From Sutcliffiella halmapala (GTDB lineage: Bacteria; Bacillota; Bacilli; Bacillales; Bacillaceae_I): a stretch of 64,000 nt of DNA. Positions 9,414 to 18,785 of this stretch are shown piece after piece. The stretch covers positions 628,001 to 692,000 of the forward strand of contig NZ_KV917375.1 of assembly GCF_002019665.1 (NCBI RefSeq). Reading direction: 5' to 3'. Under the pieces are notes generated by a model. It searched no databases. It saw only the letters and a list, made by a program, of their open reading frames with translations, and was not told the DNA's origin. Position 1 is the first letter of the stretch. Every line of letters starts with the position of its first letter. The position numbers and the translations under genes are program-made.

Positions 9414-10211
9414 CTAATTTTTTTTATATGTTAACGTTTCCTTTAAGGAAGCCGTTAATAATGACAATGGTTGTTCGATATGTTTAAATTTTTTTACTAA
9501 AAATAGGGTAACTAAAGCTAAAGCAATAGGAGTATTGAAAATCCTTTTAAACATTGGACCTTTTCCAATTATTTGTGCATTCGTTAATCTAGTAGAAACA
9601 TCAGGCTTTAAGTGATAAACTACTATCTGAGGAAAATAGCTTATTCTATATCCTTGCTTTTTAAGATCGAACAAGAACACATTTTCTTCTCCAGAAGGAT
9701 ATGTAGCCCCAAGACCGAATTTTTCATCAAATTTTATAGCCTCTCTTTTTACTTTCGACAAATTCACAAAGATTTCAATAGAGGACTTGTTAAATAATTT
9801 TCTCCAATTAGTTTGGGGAATAGGAGTGTCAGGATATGACTTATAATAATCCTTTTTGGTTGGATCGAAAATTTGAAAACATGTAATATGCTCATTTTTT
9901 TTCATCATATAATCATTAACAAATTCAAATGAGTCTTCGGGATACCAACAGTCATCATCTGAGAATGTGACAATGTCGCCTTTTACATATTGCATCCCTA
10001 CATTTCTGGCAATTGATAATCCCCTTTTATTGATAGGAACGTGGGTATAGGTTAGAGTCGTAGAGGCTAATATAGATTGAATTTTTTCATGGTTGTCTTG
10101 GGTTACGACAATTAATTCTACATTTTTATATGTTTGTTTTTCTAAGCTCTCAACTAACCTTTTTATTTCAGCTTCTCTCGTGCCTATGGTTGGAAGTACT
10201 ACGCTAATCAT
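9414..10211 (-). CDS. Family 2 glycosyltransferase
   Basis: 265 residues. The N-terminus MISVVLPTIGTREAEIKRLV is a GT-A fold start, with the nucleotide-sugar DXD-type motif in FSDDDCWYP near residue 90 and a late SGEENVFLFDL acceptor-side motif. No membrane anchor is evident beyond a weak hydrophobic stretch close to the C-terminus (TPIALALVTLFLVKKF). It likely adds one sugar to a cell-surface polysaccharide; donor and acceptor cannot be told. It lies divergent from galU, which makes UDP-glucose, and just upstream of the LT/SH3/CWB2 gene. Confidence 0.85.
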   Translation of the reverse strand: MISVVLPTIGTREAEIKRLVESLEKQTYKNVELIVVTQDNHEKIQSILASTTLTYTHVPINKRGLSIARNVGMQYVKGDIVTFSDDDCWYPEDSFEFVNDYMMKKNEHITCFQIFDPTKKDYYKSYPDTPIPQTNWRKLFNKSSIEIFVNLSKVKREAIKFDEKFGLGATYPSGEENVFLFDLKKQGYRISYFPQIVVYHLKPDVSTRLTNAQIIGKGPMFKRIFNTPIALALVTLFLVKKFKHIEQPLSLLTASLKETLTYKKN

Positions 10212-10459
10212 GTGTTTACCGTCATCCTTACATTAAAGTCTTTTATTTCCATCATATTTATTATAGCATATGGTTGTCGAAAAATAATTAGTTATTATTC
10301 CCTGTTTATGAAAAGCATCAGTAATTTTGTAGGAAAAGGTCACATTGTGTTGATTTAATGACACTGTAACATGTGTATAATTACTTTATGGTATAATACA
10401 AATGCTTGTTTTGAGGAATAATATACTATTAATGACTAAAAAAAGAGGTGTAGTATCCT

Positions 10460-11338
10460 ATGAAAGTAAAAAAGGCCATTATTCCAGCGGCAGGAATGGG
10501 TACCAGGTTTTTGCCTGCTACGAAGGCTCAACCAAAAGAAATGCTACCTATTGTTGATAGACCAACAATTCAATATATTATAGAAGAAGCAATAGACTCA
10601 GGAATAGAAGATATTTTAATTGTAACTGGACGTGGTAAAAGAGCGATTGAAGATCATTTTGATAAATCCTTAGAATTAGAAGAGCTATTATTAAAAAAAG
10701 GGAAGGAAAAGGAATTAGAGGAAATAAGAAAGATCTCTGAAATGGTGGATATTCACTACATAAGACAAAAAGAGCCAAAAGGTCTGGGTCATGCAATATG
10801 GTGTGCAAGAAAATTTATTGGAAATGATCCATTTGCAGTGATGCTGGGCGATGATATTGTTGTATCTGATCCACCCTGTCTCAAGCAATTAATGGATGTC
10901 TATGAAGAAAAGAATAGCTCCGTTATTGGTGTACAAGAAGTTAGCGAAGAAGATGTGTCAAAATATGGCGTCATTGACTATTTAGAAAGTGACGTTACTA
11001 ACGGTCTATACAAAATAAAAAATTTAGTGGAGAAACCACTAAAAGAAGAAGCTCCTTCGAGAATGGCGATAATGGGTAGATATGTATTGTCACCTGCAAT
11101 CTTAGATATCTTGGGATATATAAAGCCTGGTAGAGGGAATGAAATTCAACTTACAGATGCATTAAGTGAATTAAATAAAATAGAGGCTGTCTATGGCCAG
11201 GAGTTCACCGGTAAAAGATATGATATAGGGGATAAATATGGATTCGTACAAGCAACCGTAGAGTTCGCATTAAATCGCGACGATTTAAGTGCCCCATTAA
11301 AAAAGTGGTTAAAGGAAATACTAGATGAAAAAAACTAG
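10460..11338 (+). CDS. galU: UTP--glucose-1-phosphate uridylyltransferase
   Basis: 292 residues, the normal family length. The enzyme makes UDP-glucose from UTP and glucose-1-phosphate. The N-terminal nucleotide-binding signature [20 protein letters not shown] is intact, followed by the [13 protein letters not shown] and MLGDDIV motifs; GRYVLSP and [10 protein letters not shown] lie downstream. In Bacillus this protein (GtaB) feeds teichoic-acid glucosylation, glycolipid anchors and exopolysaccharide. GAGGTG lies ten bases before the ATG. Two -10-like hexamers (TATAAT at 10376-10381 and 10392-10397) occur upstream without a convincing -35 box. Confidence 0.96.
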   Translation: MKVKKAIIPAAGMGTRFLPATKAQPKEMLPIVDRPTIQYIIEEAIDSGIEDILIVTGRGKRAIEDHFDKSLELEELLLKKGKEKELEEIRKISEMVDIHYIRQKEPKGLGHAIWCARKFIGNDPFAVMLGDDIVVSDPPCLKQLMDVYEEKNSSVIGVQEVSEEDVSKYGVIDYLESDVTNGLYKIKNLVEKPLKEEAPSRMAIMGRYVLSPAILDILGYIKPGRGNEIQLTDALSELNKIEAVYGQEFTGKRYDIGDKYGFVQATVEFALNRDDLSAPLKKWLKEILDEKN

Positions 11339-11456
11339 TATTTTGTAGTAAGAGTAGCGGTATGGAAAGAAAATAAGAGGGGTAGCTTGGTAGGCTTTAT
11401 CCAATATAATCGATAATCGCTGTATCATCTTAAGAATACTTTAGTGTGCTTAGTTG

Positions 11457-11488
11457 AAACCTTGTCATTGGCAAGGTTTTGGCTTTTT
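11457..11488 (+). terminator. Terminator after galU
   Basis: Arms AAACCTTG and CAAGGTTT, loop of 7, then TGGC and a five-T run. It lies 120 bp beyond galU and before the next ribosome site. Confidence 0.65.
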
Positions 11489-11533
11489 AATTTAAGTGAA
11501 TTTTACCTTTGCTTTTAGAAAGGAAGTATTGTC

Positions 11534-12670
11534 ATGTGGCTTGAAATATTATTATGGTTTTTTATTATCTTAACTGTCTACATCTATGTCGGGTACCCGG
11601 TATTGTTAAAAATCGTTGCTAAATTTGTGAACAAACCAGTAAAAAGTAATTCAAACTATCTACCCAAGGTAACTTTATTTATTGCTGCTTATAATGAAGA
11701 AAAAGTTATTGAGTACAAACTCAAGAACAGTGTTGGACTTGATTATCCAAAGGATCTTTTAGAAATAATCGTTGTATCGGATGATTCAAGTGATCGTACA
11801 AATGAAATCGTTCAGAAGTTTGAAGGGAAATATCCCAATATACGACTACATGTTGTTAAGGGGAGAAAAGGCAAAACAGAAGCGCTGAATAAGTCGGTTC
11901 CTATTGCAACTGGAGAAATTCTTGTTTTTTCTGATGCTAATTCGATGTACGACAAGGATGCTCTAATGCATCTAATCCCTCATTTTGCTGATGAAGAAAT
12001 AGGAGGAGTTTGTGGTGAATTAAAGCTTCTAAACTCCGGAGGTTCTGCAATCGGGGAATCGGAGGGAGCGTATTGGAAGTATGAAAAATTCCTTAAAGAA
12101 ATGGAAACCAAAACAGGTACAGCCATTGTAGCAAATGGATCTATCTATGCATTACGAAAAGAGTTATTCCAGCCGATGAATCCTAATGTGGGAGATGATA
12201 TGCAAAACCCTTTAATTATCATCAGACAGGGGAAGCGCTTTGTCTATGAGCCACTTGCCATCACAAGAGAGGAAACATCATCTGAAAGTAAGGAAGAATT
12301 CGGAAGAAAAGTTCGTATTGTTACGAGAAGCTTTACAGGAATAATGCATTATCGTAAACTTTTAAACCCTTTTATGAATTTTGACTTTTTCTATAAATAT
12401 ATGTCCCATAAATTTTTAAGATGGTTAGTGCCCTATTATCTAATTTTGATTTTACTAATCAACATCTTTTTATTAGATCAACCGCTATATCAAGTATTAT
12501 TAGGGTTGCAGATTGCATTTTATGGACTTGCCTTTTTAGGTAAGTGGATAAAGTCTAAGATTACTTATATTCCATACTATTTTTGTTTAGTGAATTACGC
12601 AGCTTTACTCGGAACATTGCGTGCAATTTCCGGAAAGCGACAAGCTACTTGGAAACCAACTCAACGCTAA
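11534..12670 (+). CDS. Membrane family 2 glycosyltransferase (cellulose-synthase/IcaA-like)
   Basis: 378 residues. A membrane segment at the N-terminus (about 3-28), a GT2 catalytic domain (VTLFIAAYNEEKVIEYKL at about 46; EIIVVSDDSSDRT; VFSDANSMYD as the DXD-like site; NPNVGDDMQNPL; late KVRIVTRSFTG in the Q/RxxRW position), and two or three C-terminal membrane segments (about 290-355). This topology is seen in processive synthases and lipid-linked sugar transferases. It probably acts at the inner face of the membrane on a polysaccharide. The start ATG has AGAAAGGAAG upstream. Confidence 0.85.
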   Translation: MWLEILLWFFIILTVYIYVGYPVLLKIVAKFVNKPVKSNSNYLPKVTLFIAAYNEEKVIEYKLKNSVGLDYPKDLLEIIVVSDDSSDRTNEIVQKFEGKYPNIRLHVVKGRKGKTEALNKSVPIATGEILVFSDANSMYDKDALMHLIPHFADEEIGGVCGELKLLNSGGSAIGESEGAYWKYEKFLKEMETKTGTAIVANGSIYALRKELFQPMNPNVGDDMQNPLIIIRQGKRFVYEPLAITREETSSESKEEFGRKVRIVTRSFTGIMHYRKLLNPFMNFDFFYKYMSHKFLRWLVPYYLILILLINIFLLDQPLYQVLLGLQIAFYGLAFLGKWIKSKITYIPYYFCLVNYAALLGTLRAISGKRQATWKPTQR

Positions 12671-13519
12671 AAAAAAAGAAGCCTGCATTTGCAAGTAGTT
12701 CGGTTGTGAAGTAGAAAAACCGAATTAACAAGGTCAATATCAAGCTAAATCGCATTCTTTTAGACTAGACACCAATATCACACAGAAAAACGCAGTGGTT
12801 TTAGCATCCTCTGCGTTTTTTATCATCTAATGTCCAGTTTTTCAACTAAATTAATTTTTACTTAAGGACATCCCTGTTTAAAACTTTACTTATATGTGAT
12901 ATGGTAACCATCATGCATCAGAATGAGGGTTTCTTGGAAAACTCACTTCTTGTTCTTAATCAAGAACTAACAAGAAGGAAAATAAGGGGAGGTTTTCCGA
13001 TTAAATACAGAAATGGAGCTCGTTTTGGGGTAAATAAGAGAAGATATTCCGATTAAGCATCGCAAAATCCCCCATTTTCGCATTTTTCGAGTCAATAGGC
13101 GGAATTTCTACGTTTATATTAGCGTTTTTGCTTCATAATGACGAATTAAGCGGAAATTTTCCGTCTATTTATCAGCTAGGATCCTTAACCACATCCCCGA
13201 ACTAACCCTTCATTTCCGTAGATAAATCTACTTATTGATTTCACAATTTGCAACGTTTTTGATAATGCTGACAATAGCTATTGCCCACTTGTTAAAACCT
13301 ATGCTAAATCTGTTGGTATTTTCCATCCTTGTCCGAACAATAAAAGAAGGAAGCGGATTGATATGCTAATTTGCTTGCTAAAACACTTGTTCTTTTTATT
13401 TTTCTACCTCGGAACCTAACTACTTACTGCATTTGCAAGCTTCTTTTTTAGAGCTTTTTAAAGAAGTCTCCCTCTTCAAATGTATGAAGGGGGAAGCTCA
13501 ACGGTAAGTCGCGGGTAGT
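12671..13519. other. 849-bp gene-free stretch bounded by related inverted ends
   Basis: No open frame with a ribosome site is visible. The left end (12671-12701) has AAAAAAGAAGC, then CTGCATTTGC, then AAGTAGTT. The right end (about 13420-13452) has AACTACTT, then ACTGCATTTGCAA, then GCTTCTTTTTT. The outer 11 bp and inner 8 bp are inverted copies of one another, while the TGCATTTGCAA core lies in the same direction in both. Inside are the 12786-12820 hairpin, a bulged inverted repeat CTTCTTGTTCTT/AAGAAC-TAA-CAAGAAG near 12947-12976, and two direct copies of TTCCGATTAA near 12997 and 13049. It may be a decayed mobile element or a scar of gene loss. Confidence 0.4.
12786..12820. terminator. Bidirectional hairpin terminator
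   Basis: Arms AAAAACGCAG and CTGCGTTTTT with a 15-base loop. T-runs exist on both strands. It probably ends the membrane glycosyltransferase transcript. Confidence 0.6.
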
Positions 13520-14686
13520 TCACTGAATTTCTTTAAGTCTTTCGGCTATTTTGGATGCATTGATTTTCCAAGTATAGTTGTTTTCCATATGAACGCGAGC
13601 CTGTCTACCAAGCTCCTGTCGTTTGTTTGGATTTGCTGCAAGCTCTAAGATAGCTTCCTTTAGTTCTTGGTCGCTATTATTTGGGAGTAGTATGCCAGTA
13701 TCTTCTGTCACTAACTCCTTAATTTGACCATATGGAGGAGCTACAACAGGCTTTCCAGCAGCCATGTATTCAAAAATCTTCAATGGAGAGAAATAGAAAT
13801 TCTCAATGTTTTTATATGGTGCGATAGTGATATCTAAAAGGTTTAATGCACCAGGGACCTCTTTATGAGGAATAAAGCCAGAAATATGAACAAATTCTTT
13901 GATATTTAATGCGTTAATTTCGGCTTCTATTGCTTCGCGCTCATTACCATCACCAATAATAAGTAAACGGATATCTTTATTTTCTTGTAATATTGAAGGT
14001 AAGAGTGTAATTAAACGCTGAACACCATGCCAAGATTTTAGACTTCCAAGAAAACCAATAATCGTTTTGTCTTGCCATTTTGAAGCAATCGGCTGGAATC
14101 TGTCAGGTGTTTCGATAAATTCCGGATAACGTGTTATATCGACACCATTGGGAATGACTAAGGTTTTTTTGGTATGGTAATCATTTCGATCAAAGTAATC
14201 TTTTAATTCTTGTGAAACTACCGTAACCGCGTCTGATTTCTTGAAAATAAGTTTTTCGATAAATCGAGCTAAAGGCTTAATATAGTATTTGTTTTCGATA
14301 TCTCTCTCGTATACAGCAGAAGCGTTCACTTCATACATAACGGGGATTCGCAGGATTTTTCCAGCAATAATGGCAGAAAAATCATAGATTAAATAACGGT
14401 TGATGATAGCATCAGGCTTGTGTTCCTTATAGAGCTTTAATAATCGAATAATACGTAAGATGTTTAATAAAAATGTTTTGAATTCCTTAAGAAAGGCGAA
14501 TTTGGGCTTTTGAGATGAAATAGAACTAGATTGTATTTTTAAATTCTGTAGTTGTTTTTTTGATTTTAATGAGAGCTCTACTGGTACAATATCATGACCT
14601 AATTGTTCCATTGCATGAATAAACTCTTTTGCATGCACTTGAGACCCTTCACCAGAGTTAAACCAAGATAAATATAGTATTTTCAT
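13520..14686 (-). CDS. Family 4 glycosyltransferase
   Basis: 388 residues from the ATG at 14686 (MKILYLSWFNSGEGSQVHA), chosen over a GTG nine bases upstream because AGGAGA then sits at 11 rather than 2 bases. A GT-B fold retaining transferase: an N-terminal acceptor domain, a hinge after VIPNGVDITRYPEF (about 180-195), IIGFLGSLKSWHGVQRL opening the donor domain, and the EX7E-type segment FYFSPLKIFEYMAAGKPVV near 300. Cytoplasmic and membrane-peripheral. Substrate unknown. It lies downstream of, and on the same strand as, the Wzy-like gene. Confidence 0.88.
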   Translation of the reverse strand: MKILYLSWFNSGEGSQVHAKEFIHAMEQLGHDIVPVELSLKSKKQLQNLKIQSSSISSQKPKFAFLKEFKTFLLNILRIIRLLKLYKEHKPDAIINRYLIYDFSAIIAGKILRIPVMYEVNASAVYERDIENKYYIKPLARFIEKLIFKKSDAVTVVSQELKDYFDRNDYHTKKTLVIPNGVDITRYPEFIETPDRFQPIASKWQDKTIIGFLGSLKSWHGVQRLITLLPSILQENKDIRLLIIGDGNEREAIEAEINALNIKEFVHISGFIPHKEVPGALNLLDITIAPYKNIENFYFSPLKIFEYMAAGKPVVAPPYGQIKELVTEDTGILLPNNSDQELKEAILELAANPNKRQELGRQARVHMENNYTWKINASKIAERLKEIQ

Positions 14687-14743
14687 TAAGTTCACTTCTC
14701 CTACTATGTGGATGAATGTAGTAAATATATATAAAAGGAAAAT

Positions 14744-14814
14744 GCCTGGTTCCCCTTATAAAATATCCAAATCAAGGTAAGTGTAGGATATTTTACTATA
14801 AAAAGAAACCGGGC
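14744..14814. repeat. Nested inverted repeat (GCCTGG family) between two surface-glycan genes
   Basis: Outer arms GCCTGGTTCC (14744-14753) and GAAACCGGGC (14805-14814) enclose perfect inner arms AAAATATCC (14760-14768) and GGATATTTT (14786-14794). The outer sequence resembles the GTGCCAGGCAC cores at 26808 and 54161. It sits in the 153-bp gap between the Wzy-like and GT4 genes, where it could form a transcript hairpin that lowers read-through. Confidence 0.5.
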
Positions 14815-14839
14815 ACAAAATTAAAAGTTACTTCAGGTT

Positions 14840-16228
14840 TTAATCAGGCAATTTTTTATTAAGCATTAATCCAAATAATACAAACAAGAAGGTCATAGCC
14901 TGCAGGTTATACCATACTTCAGATACCATTCCCATTACTAAATATCCAACTAAAATAAGGTTTATTGCTATAGCTAAAGTTTTCCTAGGTCCGGATACAG
15001 CAGGTTTTAATAGCATCATTATAGTCTTGAAATAGCCATATAATACAAAGCTTAGAAATACTAACATCCCCACCGCTCCGTATCTAGCAAGAATATACAA
15101 ATAAGTGTTGTCAGCAAAAGATACAAAATTGCTCCGCATCGGGCCATGACCAATTACTGGTGATTCTAAAAACTCTTCGTAGTTCATAACCCAATAGTCA
15201 TATCGATTTTTAAAACTGCTGACACTCTCAAGAGATTCCCTAGCTGCATTGTGGCGTTCTTGTTCTTCCATTTCCTCTTTTGAAATATCGGTAGGCTTGT
15301 CCTTTGAACGATCTTTTTGATAGGTTGAAAAAATCTGTGTTGCAGCATAATCTAAATAGGCAATTTGAGGAACTAAGGATGCTGCTACTACTAGAAACAT
15401 AAGTAATACGATTAGACCATTAGCTATTTGTCGTTTCCAAATATGTCGATTTACAATTATGGATAAAATAATCCAGTAGACTACAATTCCACCTACTGCA
15501 ATAACTGCAGTTCTTGAAGTAGTTAGTAACACGCTAATAAATGTAAGTAATAGCAATGTATAAATGCCAATTCTACGCCATTTTGTTGTCTTCATATAAG
15601 TCAAAAGTGCAACCAAAATAGCCGCTACTATAATTAAGAAGGAACCATACATATTAGGATTTAAAAAAGTACTTGGTATACGATGCTGATAAATAATCAT
15701 ATTATAATGGCGCTGACTTATTGTATAGAGTTGACCAATCGTATCATTTACATTGAATAGGTCTAGAAATTGAAGAATTCCGAAAACCTCGAAAGCTGCA
15801 ACCATCACTAAGAAAGCTTTTAATAGTACTCCCCAAGTTTTTGCTGTAACTTCTTTAGCTAATAGGAAGAAAACAGCATAGCAAGCATAACGATAAAGTT
15901 CTAAGAAATCCGTAACTTTCGTTTTGTCAGGAACCGTTATCATTCCGTAAACCGTTGAAATGATAAAAGAAATAGCAGTGATAATTATATACAAAAAAAT
16001 ATAATTGTCTTTCCTTTGTTCTTGCATATAAGAAATGGGATTTTTAATAATTGCAAACTGACTCCATCCAATTAAAAGGAGGGTAGCCAAAAATATTGTA
16101 ATGAGAGTAAATCCAATAATAGAGTTTTCTCCTAATAATAACCCTGGTGAAGGTTTGAAAATTAAAGCGGCGATAATAACGATAAACCAAATACTTTCTT
16201 TCATACCAAATACTTTATTTTCTGTCAT
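14840..16228 (-). CDS. O-antigen ligase / Wzy-type polysaccharide polymerase
   Basis: 462 residues from the ATG at 16228 (MTENKVFGMKESIWF), preceded by AGGAG at seven bases; a longer frame upstream has no ribosome site. About ten to twelve membrane segments are interrupted by a large charged outer loop (about 295-360, KDRSKDKPTDISKEEM) and the motif ESPVIGHGP. This is the typical plan of Wzy_C/O-antigen ligase proteins, which join lipid-linked repeat units outside the membrane. With the nearby flippase-like gene and glycosyltransferases it suggests a Wzx/Wzy-type polymer. The exact polymer is not identifiable. Confidence 0.85.
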   Translation of the reverse strand: MTENKVFGMKESIWFIVIIAALIFKPSPGLLLGENSIIGFTLITIFLATLLLIGWSQFAIIKNPISYMQEQRKDNYIFLYIIITAISFIISTVYGMITVPDKTKVTDFLELYRYACYAVFFLLAKEVTAKTWGVLLKAFLVMVAAFEVFGILQFLDLFNVNDTIGQLYTISQRHYNMIIYQHRIPSTFLNPNMYGSFLIIVAAILVALLTYMKTTKWRRIGIYTLLLLTFISVLLTTSRTAVIAVGGIVVYWIILSIIVNRHIWKRQIANGLIVLLMFLVVAASLVPQIAYLDYAATQIFSTYQKDRSKDKPTDISKEEMEEQERHNAARESLESVSSFKNRYDYWVMNYEEFLESPVIGHGPMRSNFVSFADNTYLYILARYGAVGMLVFLSFVLYGYFKTIMMLLKPAVSGPRKTLAIAINLILVGYLVMGMVSEVWYNLQAMTFLFVLFGLMLNKKLPD

Positions 16229-16445
16229 AGTAAATCTCCTATGCTTGTCGAATAATGTTTTTCTAAAATCCACCTATATAGGATATCATAAATGTCCTTC
16301 CACATAAAGAGGCATAAACCATTAAGTTTTATCTGTCATTCCTACATTTATATTTTAAAATTGATAGATATAGTTGTTTACAGTTTACTAACTAATATTG
16401 TAAGTTTATAACAAGAGAAACTAAAATTTGACACGAGGTGAAGGG

Positions 16446-18653
16446 ATGAAAAAATTATCAGGATTAATTAGTATTCTATTGTTTCTTTCTATTCTTCTAA
16501 ATCCTAGTTTTATTGAGGCGGAAGAAAATAAAGAAAATAAGCGTGTTATTGTAAAATATAACACTTACAAGGACATGCCAAAAGATCTATCGTTTAAAAG
16601 TATAAATAAAAACAAGGAAGCGAAAGTTGATGTAATCGAAGTCCCAGCTTCTGAATTGAACGATAGTTTACAAGAATTGGAGAGTCTTCCGCAAGTTGAA
16701 TATGCAGTAGAAGATATAGAATATGAGTTTTTCGGAGTAAATGATCCATATTATAACGACTATCAGTCAATTGACTTTGATAGGGTGGATGCGAACAAAG
16801 CGTGGAATTTATTTAAACCGAAAAAGAGACCTGTAGTTGCTGTGTTAGATTCGGGCGTCCATATTGAACACCCTGATTTAAAAAACCAGATTGTAAAGCC
16901 ATATAATGTACTACAAAATAATAACAAACCAGTAGATGACGTCGGTCATGGTACACATGTAGCTGGAATAGTAGGGGCTCAAACAAATAATCAGATAGGT
17001 ATAGCTTCCTTATCAAAAGGTGTGTCTATCATGCCAGTCAAGGTTGGTGATGCCAATCGCTTATGGGCATCTGATATTGCAAAAGGGATCAAGTATGCAG
17101 TGGATAACGGGGCGGACATCATTAATCTAAGTTTAGGTGGAGCTTATAACTCCTACGTAGAAGAGATGGTCCAATATGCTTATGATAAAAATGTATTAGT
17201 TGTAGCGGCGGCAGGTAACAATGGTTCCTCCTCTTATATGTATCCTGCGGCATATCCAACCGTGTTAAGTGTCGGAGCTATTGATGGATGGACAGATTAT
17301 CCAGCCCACTTCTCAAACTTCGGTACCTGGGTATCGGTTACAGCTCCAGGGGTGGACATTTTAAGCACATACGGTAAAGATAGATACGAATATATGGATG
17401 GAACTAGTATGGCCTCTCCTATGGTAGCTTCATTGGCGGGCTTATTGAAGAATCATGCGCCAGAATTAAATGGCAATCAGCTGCGATATATAACCGAGGT
17501 TTCAGCAGAACCGAACCCATTCGACTACGGATGGGAAGTAATTAGTCTGAACGGTCGAATAAACGCAGGATATGCCATGAAAGTTTACAGTGAGGCTGGC
17601 CGAATTTTCGGCCCAACATCTGTGGAAACTTCTAATGATATTGCTGGACTCGGGTGGTATAGTGGGGTAAACAATACTACCCTAGAACCAACGGAGAAGC
17701 AGTTAAATGATAAAATTATGACTAAGCAGGGTAGCTTTGCTATTCTTGCGAGTAATCAATCATTCCCGGATAGCTTAGCAGCTGGAGCATTGTCCAAGAA
17801 ACTAGATGCACCAATTGTTTTAACTTTTCCAGATCTACTTAAGGACTCCACAGTAGATACCTTAAGAAAATTCGGTGTATCGAATGTTCTTATTTTAGGA
17901 GGAGAAGCAGCAGTATCGAAAAAAGTGTTTGATGGTTTGAGAAGTAAAGGTTTTATGGTAGATCGTTTAAGTGGGACAGATCGTTTCAAGACAGCGGTAT
18001 CTATTAATGACTATGTAGCTAAAAAAGGAGGAGAAGTTATTGTTGCAAATGCTCGTAACTTCCCTGATGCTTTGTCTGTTTCTAGCTTTGCTGGAAAATA
18101 TAAAATCCCAGTTGTCTTTGTGGAAAAAGATACGATTCCAACTGATACGAAAAATTTCTTAAAAAAATACAATTTCAGTAAAACAATCATTGTAGGTGGT
18201 CCTAATGCGATAACTGAGAAGGTTATGAAGGAACTACCTAATCCTGTACGAGTATCTGGTAATGATCGTTACGATACGAATATTAAAATTATTGAATATT
18301 TTAATAAGAATGCTGCAGTTTCTGATTTGATTTTTGCAACAGGAGCAAATTTTCCTGATGCATTAGCAGGAGGTTCTTTAGGTGCAAAGCTTGATTTACC
18401 AATAATATTAACTGACAAAACTAAATTGCCAACTGTAACTAAAAATTATATCCAGAAACAAAAAAATAATAGTGAATATTCAACACATATGGTGGTATTA
18501 GGTGGAGATGCTGCTATCTCATCACCAGTGTTATGGGAATTAGATGCTTTAGTTTATGATTGGTTTTATCGAGATATTTATTCGAATGGTTATTTTAAGG
18601 AATCAAACAAATCTTCCAAGCTTCCTGAAAAACAGGTTGTCGGAGCTCAGTAA
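16446..18653 (+). CDS. Cell-wall-bound subtilisin-like (S8) protease with three CWB2 repeats
   Basis: 735 residues from the ATG at 16446, with GAGGTG five bases upstream; an in-frame TTG at 16428 lacks a ribosome site. The signal peptide (about 1-25) is followed by an I9-like propeptide (about 30-95, VIVKYN to YAVEDIEYEF). The compact catalytic domain has Asp135 (VLDSGVHIEHPDL), His168 (GHGTHVAGI), NNGSS oxyanion region and Ser321 (DGTSMASPM). The C-terminal half holds three CWB2 repeats, the first divergent at its opening and the next two with canonical RFKTA/RYDTN starts, plus a short polar tail. It is much smaller than the protease at 2198 and lacks PA and Fn3 regions, so the two are not recent duplicates. 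Likely a wall-retained extracellular protease. Confidence 0.93.
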   Translation: MKKLSGLISILLFLSILLNPSFIEAEENKENKRVIVKYNTYKDMPKDLSFKSINKNKEAKVDVIEVPASELNDSLQELESLPQVEYAVEDIEYEFFGVNDPYYNDYQSIDFDRVDANKAWNLFKPKKRPVVAVLDSGVHIEHPDLKNQIVKPYNVLQNNNKPVDDVGHGTHVAGIVGAQTNNQIGIASLSKGVSIMPVKVGDANRLWASDIAKGIKYAVDNGADIINLSLGGAYNSYVEEMVQYAYDKNVLVVAAAGNNGSSSYMYPAAYPTVLSVGAIDGWTDYPAHFSNFGTWVSVTAPGVDILSTYGKDRYEYMDGTSMASPMVASLAGLLKNHAPELNGNQLRYITEVSAEPNPFDYGWEVISLNGRINAGYAMKVYSEAGRIFGPTSVETSNDIAGLGWYSGVNNTTLEPTEKQLNDKIMTKQGSFAILASNQSFPDSLAAGALSKKLDAPIVLTFPDLLKDSTVDTLRKFGVSNVLILGGEAAVSKKVFDGLRSKGFMVDRLSGTDRFKTAVSINDYVAKKGGEVIVANARNFPDALSVSSFAGKYKIPVVFVEKDTIPTDTKNFLKKYNFSKTIIVGGPNAITEKVMKELPNPVRVSGNDRYDTNIKIIEYFNKNAAVSDLIFATGANFPDALAGGSLGAKLDLPIILTDKTKLPTVTKNYIQKQKNNSEYSTHMVVLGGDAAISSPVLWELDALVYDWFYRDIYSNGYFKESNKSSKLPEKQVVGAQ

Positions 18654-18659
18654 ACGGAG

Positions 18660-18688
18660 AGAGATGGGGAGACCCATCTCTTTTTTTT
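18660..18688 (+). terminator. Terminator of the S8/CWB2 protease gene
   Basis: Arms GAGATGGG and CCCATCTC with a short loop, followed by eight T residues, directly after the stop codon. Confidence 0.9.
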
Positions 18689-18785
18689 GCCCCATTTTCT
18701 AATGGTATTCTCATTTATTTTTTTTCTATTGTGCATTATAGTATATAAGGTATGAGAAGTTATAGGTCAGGAAGGTGTGTTTATA

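Noticed and set aside
12901-13250. Possible small RNA or CRISPR-like array from the TTCCGATTAA copies
   Set aside because: Only two exact copies exist with no regular spacing or unique spacers.
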